Source of the DNA: Dolomitihabitans soli
Lineage (GTDB): Bacteria; Actinomycetota; Actinomycetes; Streptosporangiales; Streptosporangiaceae
Reading direction: 5' to 3'
DNA length: 64,000 nucleotides
NCBI RefSeq assembly: GCF_022213955.1
Contig: NZ_JAKNTW010000024.1
Location: forward strand, 62,001 to 126,000
Shown: positions 38,634-47,116 of the stretch, piece by piece
How positions within the stretch are numbered: the first letter of the stretch is position 1
Layout of the letters: every line of letters begins with the position of its first letter
The notes under the pieces: model-generated
Seen by the model: the letters and a program-made list of their open reading frames with translations, nothing else
The model's database searches: none
Told to the model about the DNA's origin: nothing
Program-made: the position numbers and the translations under genes

Positions 38634-39017
38634 TCAGGAAGCCATCCCAGCGCGATCGGATTCGCTACGCAGGACGCAGAACTCGTTACCTTCAGGGTCG
38701 GCGAGGATGGCCCAGCCCGTGCCGTCGGAGTTCCGGTGGTCAGCGACCAAAGTGGCGCCCATGCCCAGCAGTCGCTTGACCTCCTCCTCGCGCGAGGACT
38801 CCGGTCGAAGGCAGACGTGGATCCGGTTCTTGACCGTCTTGGGCTCAGGCACCTGGTTGAAGTGCAGCACCGGGCCCTGCGGCAACATCACCTGGGTTTC
38901 CTCGTCCCCCGGCCTATCCTCTGGATGCAGCGGACAGCCGGTCACCCCGCTCCAGAACTGAGCCAGCGAATAGGCATCCGAACAGTCGATCGCCACGTTC
39001 TGCAATACCGAAACCAT
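38634..39017 (-). CDS. VOC/glyoxalase-like protein
   Basis: This 127-residue protein starts MVSVLQNVAIDCSDAYSLAQFWSGVTG. HFNQVPEPKTVKNRIHVCLRP and GWAILADPEGNEFCVLR fit the actinobacterial VOC-like (glyoxalase_6) family, often present as two such units; here there is one. It is probably a small-molecule-binding or resistance protein. Confidence 0.85.
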   Translation of the reverse strand: MVSVLQNVAIDCSDAYSLAQFWSGVTGCPLHPEDRPGDEETQVMLPQGPVLHFNQVPEPKTVKNRIHVCLRPESSREEEVKRLLGMGATLVADHRNSDGTGWAILADPEGNEFCVLRSESDRAGMAS

Positions 39018-39098
39018 GCGTGCGATTCTGTCTGACCACCAACCCCACCTGCGACCGAAATACGGCCCGCACCGCAGAGGCACGCTCAAGCATCGGCG

Positions 39099-39376
39099 TC
39101 ACAGGACGCCGAACCCGTCAACGACGTCGCCGGGCTCATAGGCCATGAGCAGATCTCCGCAACGCTCAATCGCTACACGCACGCATCTCGAGACCGCAAT
39201 AGCAAGGCCTGCGGTGTATTCGCAGACTTCTCCATAGCGACGTCCTCGAAGCACCATCCTGAAGACCAGCCAATCCAGGTCTCTCCGCGAGAGCCCTTCC
39301 CCATCTCTCCGGCCGATGCCCCACGCCTCCCGCAGCTTGCCGCAGACGGCATCGAACCCATCCTGTGGTTGGACAA
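39099..39376 (+). pseudogene. Tyrosine-recombinase C-terminal piece fused to a SUKH fragment
   Basis: The frame reads EPVNDVAGLIGHEQISATLN then RYTHASRDRNSKACGVFADFS, the C-terminal end of a phage-type integrase including the conserved GH and the Tyr nucleophile (NRYTH). In the same frame it passes into PREPFPISPADAPRLPQLAADGIEPILWLD, the middle of the SUKH-family gene at 39743. No integrase N terminus or upstream catalytic Arg is present. It marks an old recombination junction. Confidence 0.78.
39279..39376. repeat. 98-bp direct repeat of SUKH gene segment
   Basis: 39279-39376 matches 40001-40098 at 94 of 98 bases (offset 722). The second copy lies inside the intact SUKH gene. The repeat is in frame in both places, so this is a truncated duplicate of an immunity-type gene. 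Confidence 0.88.
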
Positions 39377-39406
39377 TGGCAATCCCCTCAAACCGTGGAG
39401 ACGTCG

Positions 39407-39628
39407 TTATGCGGCGATGGCTTCGCCGGGCCTTGCTCTGGTCGCAGCTCGGGCGGTCATGATGCGCTGTTCGTAGTCGATCGGCGGTAGCCCGTCGGCG
39501 GCGGTGTGCCTGCGGCGGGTGTTGTAGAAATCGGCGATCCAGGTGGCGATCTTCACCCGGGCCTCGTCACGGCCGGCGAAGCGGTGCCGATGCACGAACT
39601 CGACGATTTGGAGCCGGACCTTAGTCAT
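39407..39628 (-). pseudogene. IS3-family transposase (OrfB) C-terminal fragment
   Basis: Encodes VRLQIVEFVHRHRFAGRDEARVKIATWIADFYNTRRRHTAADGLPPIDYEQR, the last part of an IS3-type integrase domain (the YNxRRxHxxxGxxPPxxYE block). The rest of the element is absent. It is inserted between the two SUKH-related segments. Confidence 0.8.
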
Positions 39629-39742
39629 TGGTGGAGATACCTTCCTCGATTCTGCGAATACGAGGAGCAACCGACCCTCCCATCGGATTCTTTCGCATTC
39701 TAGAACTGCTACCATTCCGTCCCACAACCGCTGGGGGACATC

Positions 39743-40363
39743 ATGCGATCAGAGATCAGCTTGGTCGAGTTAGGCGAAGAGCTGACTCGGATCGCCGCCC
39801 CCTCCGCCATCGCACCCCTTCCGGTAATCGAGGTAGAAGCTCTGGGGGAAGTGATCGGCGCGCCGCTCCCCGATGAGTTCCGCTCGTTTCTCCTTGAGTT
39901 CGGCGTCGGTGTCCGCCCCGGACCGCTGCTCGATCTCGAGTGGATCATCGATGAGACACAGCGAGAACAGCAACGCTTCCTGGAAGACCCGGACGTTGCA
40001 GTCTCTCCGCGAGAGCCCTTCCCCATCTCACCGGCCGATGCCCAACGCCTCCCGCAACTCGCCGCAGACGGCATCGAACCCATCCTGTGGTTGGACAAGC
40101 CGATGCCCGGCACCATGTTCCTTTGCGGCCACGGCTGCACATGGATCAGCATGCTTGCGCTGAATGGCGAGCTCGCCGGCACCGTGTGGATGACGGAGAT
40201 GGGATGGGCCGAGGACATGTACTGGTGGCCATCCGCGCCTTGGAACGAGGACAAACGCTGGGGATATCCTTACAGCGGCTGGACCCAGCCGGTGCCCTTC
40301 CTCGACTGGTACATCCGCTGGACGAGACGAAACGTCGCCTGGCTCCAGAGCCGCTCGCAGTAG
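39743..40363 (+). CDS. SMI1/KNR4 (SUKH) family immunity-type protein
   Basis: This 206-residue protein shows the SUKH pattern: IEVEALGEVIGAPLPDEFRSFLLEFGVGVRPGPLL near the N terminus, then LCGHGCTWISMLALNGELAGTVWMTE (the central hydrophobic strand) and PFLDWYIRWTRRNV at the end. SUKH proteins commonly protect against contact-dependent polymorphic toxins. No toxin gene is visible nearby, so it is an orphan immunity candidate. Base composition looks lower in GC than its neighbours, in keeping with acquisition. Confidence 0.8.
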   Translation: MRSEISLVELGEELTRIAAPSAIAPLPVIEVEALGEVIGAPLPDEFRSFLLEFGVGVRPGPLLDLEWIIDETQREQQRFLEDPDVAVSPREPFPISPADAQRLPQLAADGIEPILWLDKPMPGTMFLCGHGCTWISMLALNGELAGTVWMTEMGWAEDMYWWPSAPWNEDKRWGYPYSGWTQPVPFLDWYIRWTRRNVAWLQSRSQ

Positions 40364-41357
40364 CCCATCAGCAACGGTGTCAGCAAGATCTCGGCATCGT
40401 CCGGGCAACCAGAAGCTCCTGACGGCGCAATTCCTCTTTCAGGGGCTTCCACGTTGCAGAGCCGACGAGGGGAATCGACCCCTGACCTGCTGTTTACCAG
40501 CGACATTAGGCGCAGCTCGAAGGCCTCAACCCATAGGTCATCTTCTGTCGGTGTCCATGGGTATCAATGGACAGTGTCAGCCCTTCCTTTAGCAAGATCA
40601 AGCGCAATATGGAGGCGTTCTCGCATAAACGGCCGCTCTCTTGCCTATCCCATACTCGATGACGCCAGAGGGATTGTTCTCAATGCCGAGAGTTCCTACC
40701 TTGAGACTCATGAGGTCGACGCCTGTAGAGATCCTGCCCCCACAGCCTCCTAGCTGGTACAAGAACCAGAACAGTACGGCCGCCAAAGGTGGTTGCAGTC
40801 AGCACGGAACTCCTCCGTGTCACGATGCCGTCGTCGCGAGCGTCGTTCTCGCCAATGCTGGAAGCGAGAACATTCAGTGGGCAGTCTGCCAACGAGGCCT
40901 CGACAAGCTTACGAGCGATCAGAACAAAGCGAACACTTGATCCGTAGGGAAGGGCAGACGCCTTGCCAACGGCATATCGCCCTGGTCGGGCGATTGATGC
41001 GGACCGGCGGAGTGATCGTGTAAGGCGGTGTTGCTGTACGGCTGTGGCCGCCAAGGACTACCAGCACTTCAGCAAGGGCGGCGGCTGAGACCTGGGCCGG
41101 TATCCCGAGGTGGCGCCTGACCTGCGATCCGGCCTCTCACCACTTCTCGATGTCTCCGGCCGTCTCACACCCTCGTGTGCCCTCGTTGTGCCCTGCCTTC
41201 GTAGATCTGGGTGATCTCCGATGCACTACGCAGCAACCTGCGGAAAACCTGTCGATCAGGAGCATGACCAGGGGTTACTGTTGCGACTGGCACTCGTCGT
41301 TCTCGCTGCTCCCGGCCATCCCACGGAACAGTGACGGAACAGGGCAGGAGGTTGCTC
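40364..41357. other. About 1-kb stretch without a recognisable gene
   Basis: Reading frames here are short, lack family motifs and have visibly mixed codon use and lower GC. The only structure I can name is a tRNA-like fragment at 40452-40501 (separate entry). It is probably decayed island DNA. Confidence 0.55.
40452..40501 (-). other. tRNA 3'-half-like fragment (possible attachment-site relic)
   Basis: On the minus strand the sequence reads CTGGTAAACAGC (anticodon-loop-like, Thr-GGT type), then AGGTC, then AGGGG-TCGATTC-CCCT (T-arm-like but one T short), then CGTCGGCTCT (acceptor-like). There is no 5' half. Integrases often recombine at tRNA anticodon or T-loop positions and leave such 3' fragments. 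An integrase C terminus lies 1.3 kb away. Confidence 0.5.
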
Positions 41358-41729
41358 ATGGCGATCCCCAAGAAGGGTTCGCGGCTCATCACCGTCGACG
41401 GCGCCGGATTCCGCTGGCGCGTTCGTCGCAAGCCCACGTACTGCCAGGGGAACAGTTGGGGCCCTATGACGTTCGCGGTGGAACTGGCCGACGCATCGGG
41501 TCGCGTGCTCCTGGTGTCGCTTCCTTGTTCACGGCCGGACGCGTGGCAGGGAGAGCGGACGACCGCCATACAGCCGGCACTCGTGACGGCGACCGTACGC
41601 CTAGCGCTCAAACGCGGCTGGGATCCACAGCAAGCAGGCGGCGCCTTCAACCTCAAACTCACCGATGGCGACCTGACTGACGTGATGAACGGCCCGCCTG
41701 CGTACGACGTCCCCTTCATGCGGAGATAG
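41358..41729 (+). CDS. Hypothetical protein
   Basis: This 123-residue protein starts MAIPKKGSRLITVDGAGFRWRV, with GGAGG 7 nt before the ATG. The pattern GSRxIxVDGxxFRWRVRRKPTYCQ and LVTATVRLALKRGWDPQQAGGAFNL recurs, to my recollection, in small actinobacterial proteins of unknown function that sit in accessory regions. No membrane segment. I cannot assign a role. Confidence 0.7.
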   Translation: MAIPKKGSRLITVDGAGFRWRVRRKPTYCQGNSWGPMTFAVELADASGRVLLVSLPCSRPDAWQGERTTAIQPALVTATVRLALKRGWDPQQAGGAFNLKLTDGDLTDVMNGPPAYDVPFMRR

Positions 41730-42298
41730 CTTCCTCCGCGACCAGCACGACCAGCACGACCGTCCGCTTTTCAGGCGGACCGATCACCCTGCCCGGCTAC
41801 CCGTGCGCCCTGGTCAGAAGGTGGTGGACGGTCGTCGCCGTGCACGTGCGGTGCCCGATGTTGTCGTCAGATCCCTTGCCCTCATCGGCCCCACTGACCT
41901 GCTATTTACAAGCCAGTTCAAGTTCATCCATGGGATGCCTGCCATTGTCGAACGTGCCTGCTCGGCGGCCTCTATGGCTTGATCAGCTTCCATAGGTGTC
42001 TAAGGACGTCGTTAGCACAAGCGTTGGCAAGATCGGTTGAGCCGATTCCCATCTGAGCACGGGATGCCGACTGCCCCAGGGCTACTCAAACCTGGCCGAG
42101 GTTCTACAGCCGCCGCTTCTCCTCAGGCCACCACAGAGCCCTGACACGTGAGGTATGGACGCTCCTGCTCCAGCCACTCCAGGCTCAATCTGGCTCCCGT
42201 GGTCAGCTCGATTCGCCAGCGCTGCCGCTCGCCAGTTCTTGTCCCTCCTCCACCTGAAGTATGGGCCATGGCCGTCAGCTCTGGCCAACGCATGTGAT
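41730..42298. other. Gene-free stretch with second att-like repeat
   Basis: No coding sequence is supported. 41895-41913 (TGACCTGCTATTTACAAGC) matches 40483-40501 (TGACCTGCTGTTTACCAGC) at 17 of 19 positions, in direct orientation. This may be the partner end of the tRNA-fragment element or coincidence in degenerate DNA. Confidence 0.45.
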
Positions 42299-42490
42299 TC
42301 AACTCGTGTACCCACGTCTCTGGTACATGGCATCGACCACGAGGAGCACTTCTCCGTCGGCGGCGAAGCCGATGCGGTTGTTTGGCGTTCACGTTCCAGT
42401 AGACGCTGAAGGCGCGGGCGCCGGCGCTGATATCCGCGATCGTTTGCGCGCTGTCACTCAGGGCGGGTGGCCCGCAGCGCTCTCACCTAC
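42299..42490 (-). pseudogene. DUF6461-like protein fragment with frameshift
   Basis: The minus strand reads QTIADISAGARAFSVYWNVNA, then after removal of one A from an AAAC run continues NNRIGFAADGEVLLVVDAM and YQRRGYTS-stop. The SVYWNVNxxxRxxFAxDGxVLxxxDxM pattern is that of DUF6461-type actinobacterial proteins. The N terminus is lost. It lies just downstream of the NACHT gene. Confidence 0.65.
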
Positions 42491-42509
42491 AGGCCACCCG
42501 ACCTCCGAG

Positions 42510-45500
42510 TCACGCGCGCACCAGGACGACGCTCGGCGGCGGCGGCACGGATGAATGCGGCTGGTCCTCAGGGGTGACCAGGGCGATCAGGGAAGCTAAA
42601 ACTCCGCCCAGCTCGCGAGCCAGGGGCGTGTCCCCTCCAATACGAGCGATCGCGGCCAGAATGCATGCTGACGCATAGCAATAATCACGCTCGAGGGTGT
42701 CCGGGTGGTGCCGCGCACGCTCCATCAGACGGGCAGCTGTTGTGATCTGTATGACGGTGATGAAGTCGTGGAGTAGATCGGGAGCCTTACGCGCAAGCCG
42801 GGACAGTACCGCTGACGCGTCGTCGGCTGGGTTGCCGATACCCACAGCGCCTGCTACGTCCATTAGGAGACGGCGAGAAAAGCCCTCAACAGAGGGCGCA
42901 CGCGCCCTCCAGGACGAAGCGCCATAAACCTTCATATAACGGCGGAGTAGTTCACGGCTTGCGAGCACCAAGCCAAGTCTGGTCAAGGTGTCCATTTCTG
43001 CCCAGCCATGCTGGTCGAGCAACGCGTCCAGAGTCTTTGTAGAAGCGATGTCCAGCTGTCGGCCAGCAGAGAAGTCCATCGTTCGGGCCAGGTCACGGAC
43101 CATGTCCAGGGCCCGGTCGAGGCTGCGATCGCGGGCGAGAGCACGCGCGATGTCGCGAGCAAGGGTGCGCGGCAGGACGAGGTTGTGCTCTTGGATGCGC
43201 GTGAGGATGAGGTTGAGGTCATGGTCGAGGTCGCGGGCGAGGTCGCGGTCGAGGTCGCGGGCTAGAACGAGGGCTAGGTCGAGGGCACGATCGATGTTGA
43301 TGTCGAGGCTTCGGGCCTGATCATCGGCAAGATCACGAGCGAGATCACGAGCGCGGTCAAGATCGAGCTGAGAAAGGTCGCGGTCGCGGTCGAGTACACG
43401 GTCGCGGTCGAGTGCACGGGCAGTGTCGAGGTCGCTGACGAGGTCGCTGACGAGGTCGCGAACCAGGGCACGAATCAGGTCGGTACGGCCAGGGGCTTGA
43501 GCCAGATTGAGAAGGAGGACAAGGCCGACGGCTTTGCGAAAGGAACCTTCGACAGGGGTGGGGTTGGCGGGTGGTGGATGGCCGAGGAGTTTGCGGAGGG
43601 GAATCGCATTGGGGAAGGAGATAAGGAAGAGGATGGGCCCGATGTGACTGGTGATGTGATACGAGCTCCTGGCGGTCTGTTGGGCGCTCGGAAGGTACGG
43701 GTGGGGGTGCCCTGGCCGGGTGGTGAGAGCGGGCAGGTCGCCGGCCGCCGCGGCGCTTGTCCAAAAGGCTGAGTGCTGGAGGTGGAAGGTGGTGAGGGCG
43801 TGACGGGCCTCATCGGGGGTGGGGAGGCGGTAAGGGGTGTCGGGGAGGACCTCGCCGAGCCAAGCGAAAAGACCGGCGATGTCGTCAGTACGTGGACCGA
43901 GATTGCGATCGCCGGGGTGGATGGGTGGAACGTCGCGGGCGGTGGTGTAGCGGTTCCAGAGGTCTGCGGGGATGGGCAGGGCGCAGATGCGGGTGCCGGT
44001 GGGGAGCGGCAGGGTGTCGTGGAGAGCGCGGGCCGCAGCGACGCCGTCCAAGAGCCGGGCTTCCTCAGGGTCGACGGGAATGGTGGCCAGAAGCTGGTTA
44101 AGGTGTGCTCGGAGGTCTGGGTCGAGGGTACTGGGGGGCTCGGCGCAGGCGAAGGCGAGGCTGAGGGCGTGAACGGTGCGGGCGCGCAGGCAGGCTTGGA
44201 CGACCTCAGTGGCGTCGACGCCAACGGTCCACAGGAGGATGGTCTCGCGCCACCAGGGGTTGCTGACACTTCCGTGCAGGTACCGGCGCCGCTCGTCGGA
44301 GCGAACCGAGGCTGCGGCGAGATATTCCTGCAAAGTGAGGTGAACGAACCCGTAGTGGCCATGGCGATGCTCAACGATGAGCCCGGAGCGCCGCACATGC
44401 TCCAGAAACTCCTCGGGGGCCAGGTCGGGGGCGGCGCGATGCAGCGTGTCGCGGACGACGTCGCACGCCTCGCTGCTGGAGATGTCACGTAGGTGGCCGC
44501 ACATCATGTGCCAGGCGAGCTCCTGGATGATGTGCTCTTTCTGACTTCCGCTCAGGACCGTGTCGATCGGTTGGGTAACGCCCTTGTCCTCTTGGCGACG
44601 ATGCAGGAGGACCTGGCACATCTCGGCGTAGAGAGCGGCGCGGCTGGCGGGCAGCTGGCCTCGGTAGCGGTGCACGGTGGCGCTCATGGTCAGCAGCAAC
44701 GGGTTGGCTGCTAAGTCGTAGAGAGCGGGTAGCTCACTGATACGGGAGAACAGCGTGTCGGCGAACTCAGCAGCAATCCGGTTGATCTCGGTCCTATCGC
44801 CCCGTCGGGCACGCCGTTCGACCGCCTGGTACCAGGCGTGCAGGAACTGCTTGATCTGATCGGCGGTGAACTGCTGAACCTGGAGGACCTCGGCGCTGGA
44901 CAGCCGGTTGTCGTCGTAGCCGCGAGGGCGCGAGGTGATTACGAAAGCGTTGTCGGGGTAACGGGCGATCTGTTCCTCGACCCATCGCACGACACGCTTG
45001 CGCTTGTCGTGGTCGGCGACCTCGTCCAGTCCGTCCAGCAGAACTACGCACCGACCTTTGTCCAGTTGCCGGCCCATCCACACGGCGGTGACCACGCCTC
45101 GCAGGAACCGTGCCGTTGCTGCTGCGTGCTCCAGTCCGGACGTCGAGCCCTCGGGAGTGCCGTGGAGGATCACCTCGGCGTGGTCGCGCAGGTACAGCAG
45201 GACCGGTAAGGGCCGCCTGCGCCAGAAACGGCGTCGCCACGGCCGCCACTCACGCTCAGCCAACTCCAGAGCGGTGTAGCGGGCGAGGGTGGTCTTGCCT
45301 GAGCCTGCAGCACCCAGCACCGCCAGCACACGGCGCTTGGCGAGCAGCGGCCCCAGCTGGGTCCGTTGCCCCACGGCCCGTTCCTCATTGACAGATGATT
45401 CGCCGGTCGGCGCGCTTAGCACACTGGTCGGGACAGCTCCGCTATCGGCATCGCCGACGCCGCGGTCAGTAGTGGTCTCGACGACCGGCGTGGGTTGCAG

Positions 45501-45848
45501 AATGACGTCCACGTAGACCTGGCGGGTACGCAGCACGTATTCGGCTTGCGTGACCAGCCCGAGCGTCTCCATCTGCTCCGCCGATGCCCGTACGCGCCGT
45601 CGGTACCGACGGCGCGACATACGCCAGGGCATACCGGACCTGCCCTCTGTGTTCTGTTCGCCAGCAGCCTGGTTGTGCTCCCATGCCTTCGTCAACAGCA
45701 GCCCGAGCAGGGTGAGGCCGAACGCCCACGCTGCCCAGGCCAGCACCCACTTGTCGTCGTTGAGAATCTGGTTGGACGCCACCGCGGCGGCCATGAGTGC
45801 GGACGCGACCCCGAGCGCAGCGCAGATGTATTTGACGATTCTCGCCAT
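42510..45848 (-). CDS. Membrane-anchored NACHT NTPase with RDL-repeat C-terminal region (candidate defence protein)
   Basis: About 1112 residues from the ATG MARIVKYICAALG. Two N-terminal transmembrane helices (residues 6-28 and 36-57). NACHT domain: Walker A VLGAAGSGKTTLARYTALEL (about 183), Walker B VVLLDGLDEVAD (about 272), FVITSRPRGYDD sensor, then NPLLLTMSATVHRYRGQLP typical of NACHT. A helical region and a segment like formylglycine-generating-enzyme (FGE) folds (LFAWLGEVLPDTPYRLPTPDEA, about 650) follow, then about 140 residues of xRDL tetrads (782-922). Bacterial NACHT proteins (bNACHT) include anti-phage proteins related to NLRs; a 2-TM form could act at the membrane. It is single-gene, surrounded by integrase and IS debris. 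Confidence 0.88.
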   Translation of the reverse strand: MARIVKYICAALGVASALMAAAVASNQILNDDKWVLAWAAWAFGLTLLGLLLTKAWEHNQAAGEQNTEGRSGMPWRMSRRRYRRRVRASAEQMETLGLVTQAEYVLRTRQVYVDVILQPTPVVETTTDRGVGDADSGAVPTSVLSAPTGESSVNEERAVGQRTQLGPLLAKRRVLAVLGAAGSGKTTLARYTALELAEREWRPWRRRFWRRRPLPVLLYLRDHAEVILHGTPEGSTSGLEHAAATARFLRGVVTAVWMGRQLDKGRCVVLLDGLDEVADHDKRKRVVRWVEEQIARYPDNAFVITSRPRGYDDNRLSSAEVLQVQQFTADQIKQFLHAWYQAVERRARRGDRTEINRIAAEFADTLFSRISELPALYDLAANPLLLTMSATVHRYRGQLPASRAALYAEMCQVLLHRRQEDKGVTQPIDTVLSGSQKEHIIQELAWHMMCGHLRDISSSEACDVVRDTLHRAAPDLAPEEFLEHVRRSGLIVEHRHGHYGFVHLTLQEYLAAASVRSDERRRYLHGSVSNPWWRETILLWTVGVDATEVVQACLRARTVHALSLAFACAEPPSTLDPDLRAHLNQLLATIPVDPEEARLLDGVAAARALHDTLPLPTGTRICALPIPADLWNRYTTARDVPPIHPGDRNLGPRTDDIAGLFAWLGEVLPDTPYRLPTPDEARHALTTFHLQHSAFWTSAAAAGDLPALTTRPGHPHPYLPSAQQTARSSYHITSHIGPILFLISFPNAIPLRKLLGHPPPANPTPVEGSFRKAVGLVLLLNLAQAPGRTDLIRALVRDLVSDLVSDLDTARALDRDRVLDRDRDLSQLDLDRARDLARDLADDQARSLDINIDRALDLALVLARDLDRDLARDLDHDLNLILTRIQEHNLVLPRTLARDIARALARDRSLDRALDMVRDLARTMDFSAGRQLDIASTKTLDALLDQHGWAEMDTLTRLGLVLASRELLRRYMKVYGASSWRARAPSVEGFSRRLLMDVAGAVGIGNPADDASAVLSRLARKAPDLLHDFITVIQITTAARLMERARHHPDTLERDYCYASACILAAIARIGGDTPLARELGGVLASLIALVTPEDQPHSSVPPPPSVVLVRA
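43080..43500. repeat. Short tandem repeats encoding (A/D)RDL tetrads in the NACHT gene
   Basis: The plus strand is dominated by GAGGTCGCGGGC and GAGGTCGCGGTC 12-mers in varying order. They encode runs such as ARDLDRDLARDLDHDLN and LDRDRVLDRDRDLSQLDLDRARDLARDL. Length variation by slippage is expected. The amphipathic period (Leu every fourth residue with Arg/Asp pairs) predicts long helical or coiled structure. Confidence 0.85.
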
Positions 45849-46040
45849 CCGTCGCACACCGGCCTCCGTAGCACGTCTCGACCCGGTAAGTGACCACCCA
45901 ACACCCTTCGCGCATAGTCGTTGAGGCAAAGCTGCCTATTCGATGCAAAGCGTGTCGAGCCATCGACTGATGGCCAGCGGGGGGTGTAGGAACAACGGCT
46001 CTGTCTCTCCTACGACTCTGTCTCTAACCGGACACTCCCC

Positions 46041-46118
46041 CACGCCCGCCTGCATGACCTCCGCCATATCCAGACCACGACCCTGCTCCTGGCCGGCGTC
46101 CCCGTTCACGTCGTCGCG
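46041..46118 (+). pseudogene. Tyrosine-recombinase fragment (HxxR region)
   Basis: Encodes HARLHDLRHIQTTTLLLAGVPVHVVA, the LHDLRHxxxTxLLxAGVxVxxV block that contains the catalytic His-x-x-Arg of integrases. It has no GH or Tyr part. It is the second integrase piece in this region and lies upstream of the NACHT gene. The remainder of the 350-bp gap (45849-46205) shows no gene. Confidence 0.75.
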
Positions 46119-46205
46119 GGCCCAAGACCGCCGCGTCGCCGACCTCGAAGCCCGCATCGCAGGCCCTGCCGCCGCCGAGAGGGACACCCGTGACACGATG
46201 CGCGC

Positions 46206-46679
46206 ATGCATTTCGAGCTCGCCCCACCCACAGGCATCGGTCCACTGAAGATCGGCATGTCGCGCCAGGCCGCCAATCACGCGCTGGAATCGCTGCGGGA
46301 GCCCACGGTGATCTCCGCGTCCGACCGGGCGGGGCAGCACATCTTCCGGCCGAGCGGCCTGATGATCAGCATCGGATGCGCGCGTGACCTCCTGGAATCC
46401 GTCGAGCTCGGCCGACCATCCGAGCTATCGGACGTCGTTCTCTTCCGCGGCATCGACGTCTTCGGACTGCCGGCCCGTCAGGTGGTGACGCGCATGTCCG
46501 AGATCACCACGATCGTCGCCGATGACGACGATCCCGCGTCTTTCGTCGCGCCAAACCTACTGCTCAGCTTCTGGCGTCCGTTCGAGGGCGACGACGAGCC
46601 GGAAGACGAACAGGGCTACTACTTCAACTCAGTCTTGCTGGCCCGGCCGGGCTATTACGACGGCCCAGGCCAACCATGA
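46206..46679 (+). CDS. Hypothetical protein
   Basis: This 157-residue acidic protein opens MHFELAPPTGIGPLKIGMSRQAANHALESL, a start I associate with small actinobacterial proteins of unknown role (PxxGxGxxxxGMxxxEAxxxL). The end DEPEDEQGYYFNSVLLARPGYY is conserved-looking. No catalytic motif or membrane segment is visible. Its position beside defence and immunity-type genes could suggest an immunity role, but nothing in the sequence shows it. Confidence 0.65.
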   Translation: MHFELAPPTGIGPLKIGMSRQAANHALESLREPTVISASDRAGQHIFRPSGLMISIGCARDLLESVELGRPSELSDVVLFRGIDVFGLPARQVVTRMSEITTIVADDDDPASFVAPNLLLSFWRPFEGDDEPEDEQGYYFNSVLLARPGYYDGPGQP

Positions 46680-46834
46680 ACTCCAGGCCACACATCTGAT
46701 CTCGCCTCACGAGCGAGTCCACGGCCCGGTGGACGGGCCGCCTACGAGACCACCCAGACGAGCTACAGGAACAGCCCTGATTGGCCGTCACGGACACGTA
46801 GTCTATGAATCGTCGCAGTTCAGAGCCGGTATCC

Positions 46835-47000
46835 GGGCTCCTGCGGTCGGTAAAGCTGCCCGCGGATACGGTCGTGGAGATCGATCGGCTGGTCAATTGC
46901 GCCGGCTGCGTGGGCGTGGCCGGCAGGTTGATCAGCGTCGGTCTGCCGCTGGCCGGCAAGCGGGTCACCTTGCGCATCGACGGAAAGCATCAGCCGACAA
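46835..47000 (+). pseudogene. IS481-like transposase C-terminal fragment
   Basis: The frame SVKLPADTVVEIDRLVNCAG then VGVAGRLISVGLPLAGKRVTLRIDGKHQ resembles the small beta-barrel after the integrase core of IS481/Mu-type transposases (xVxxxGxVxxxGRxIxVGxxLAGxxVTxR). No catalytic DDE part remains. The flanking gap (46680-47041) contains nothing else I can support. Confidence 0.6.
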
Positions 47001-47041
47001 CGATCAGACAAGCATCAACTGAAGGTTCACAAGCAGCACTT

Positions 47042-47105
47042 TCAACCACTGGGTTGACGCATGGGTGACCTACGGCCTACGGTCCTTTCAACCATTGAGT
47101 TGAAA
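47042..47105. promoter_or_regulatory. Two palindromic operators upstream of ArsR gene
   Basis: TCAACCACTGGGTTGA (47042-47057) and TTTCAACCATTGAGTTGAAA (47086-47105) are related palindromes with TTCAACC/GGTTGA-type arms, the second ending 11 nt before the start codon. Their placement fits autoregulation by the ArsR-type protein that follows. Confidence 0.75.
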
Positions 47106-47116
47106 ACTGGGGGAGA

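Noticed and set aside
40452-40501. A functional tRNA gene
   Set aside because: Only the 3' half is present, the T-loop lacks one base and no acceptor or D-arm partner exists upstream.
40614-41054. Several 60-125-codon frames between the SUKH gene and 41358
   Set aside because: They overlap one another on both strands, lack ribosome-binding sites and show no conserved pattern.
42082-42392. Two overlapping minus-strand frames near 42.1-42.4 kb as genes
   Set aside because: The recognisable DUF6461-like pattern runs across a frameshift from one frame to another, so the locus is better read as a pseudogene.
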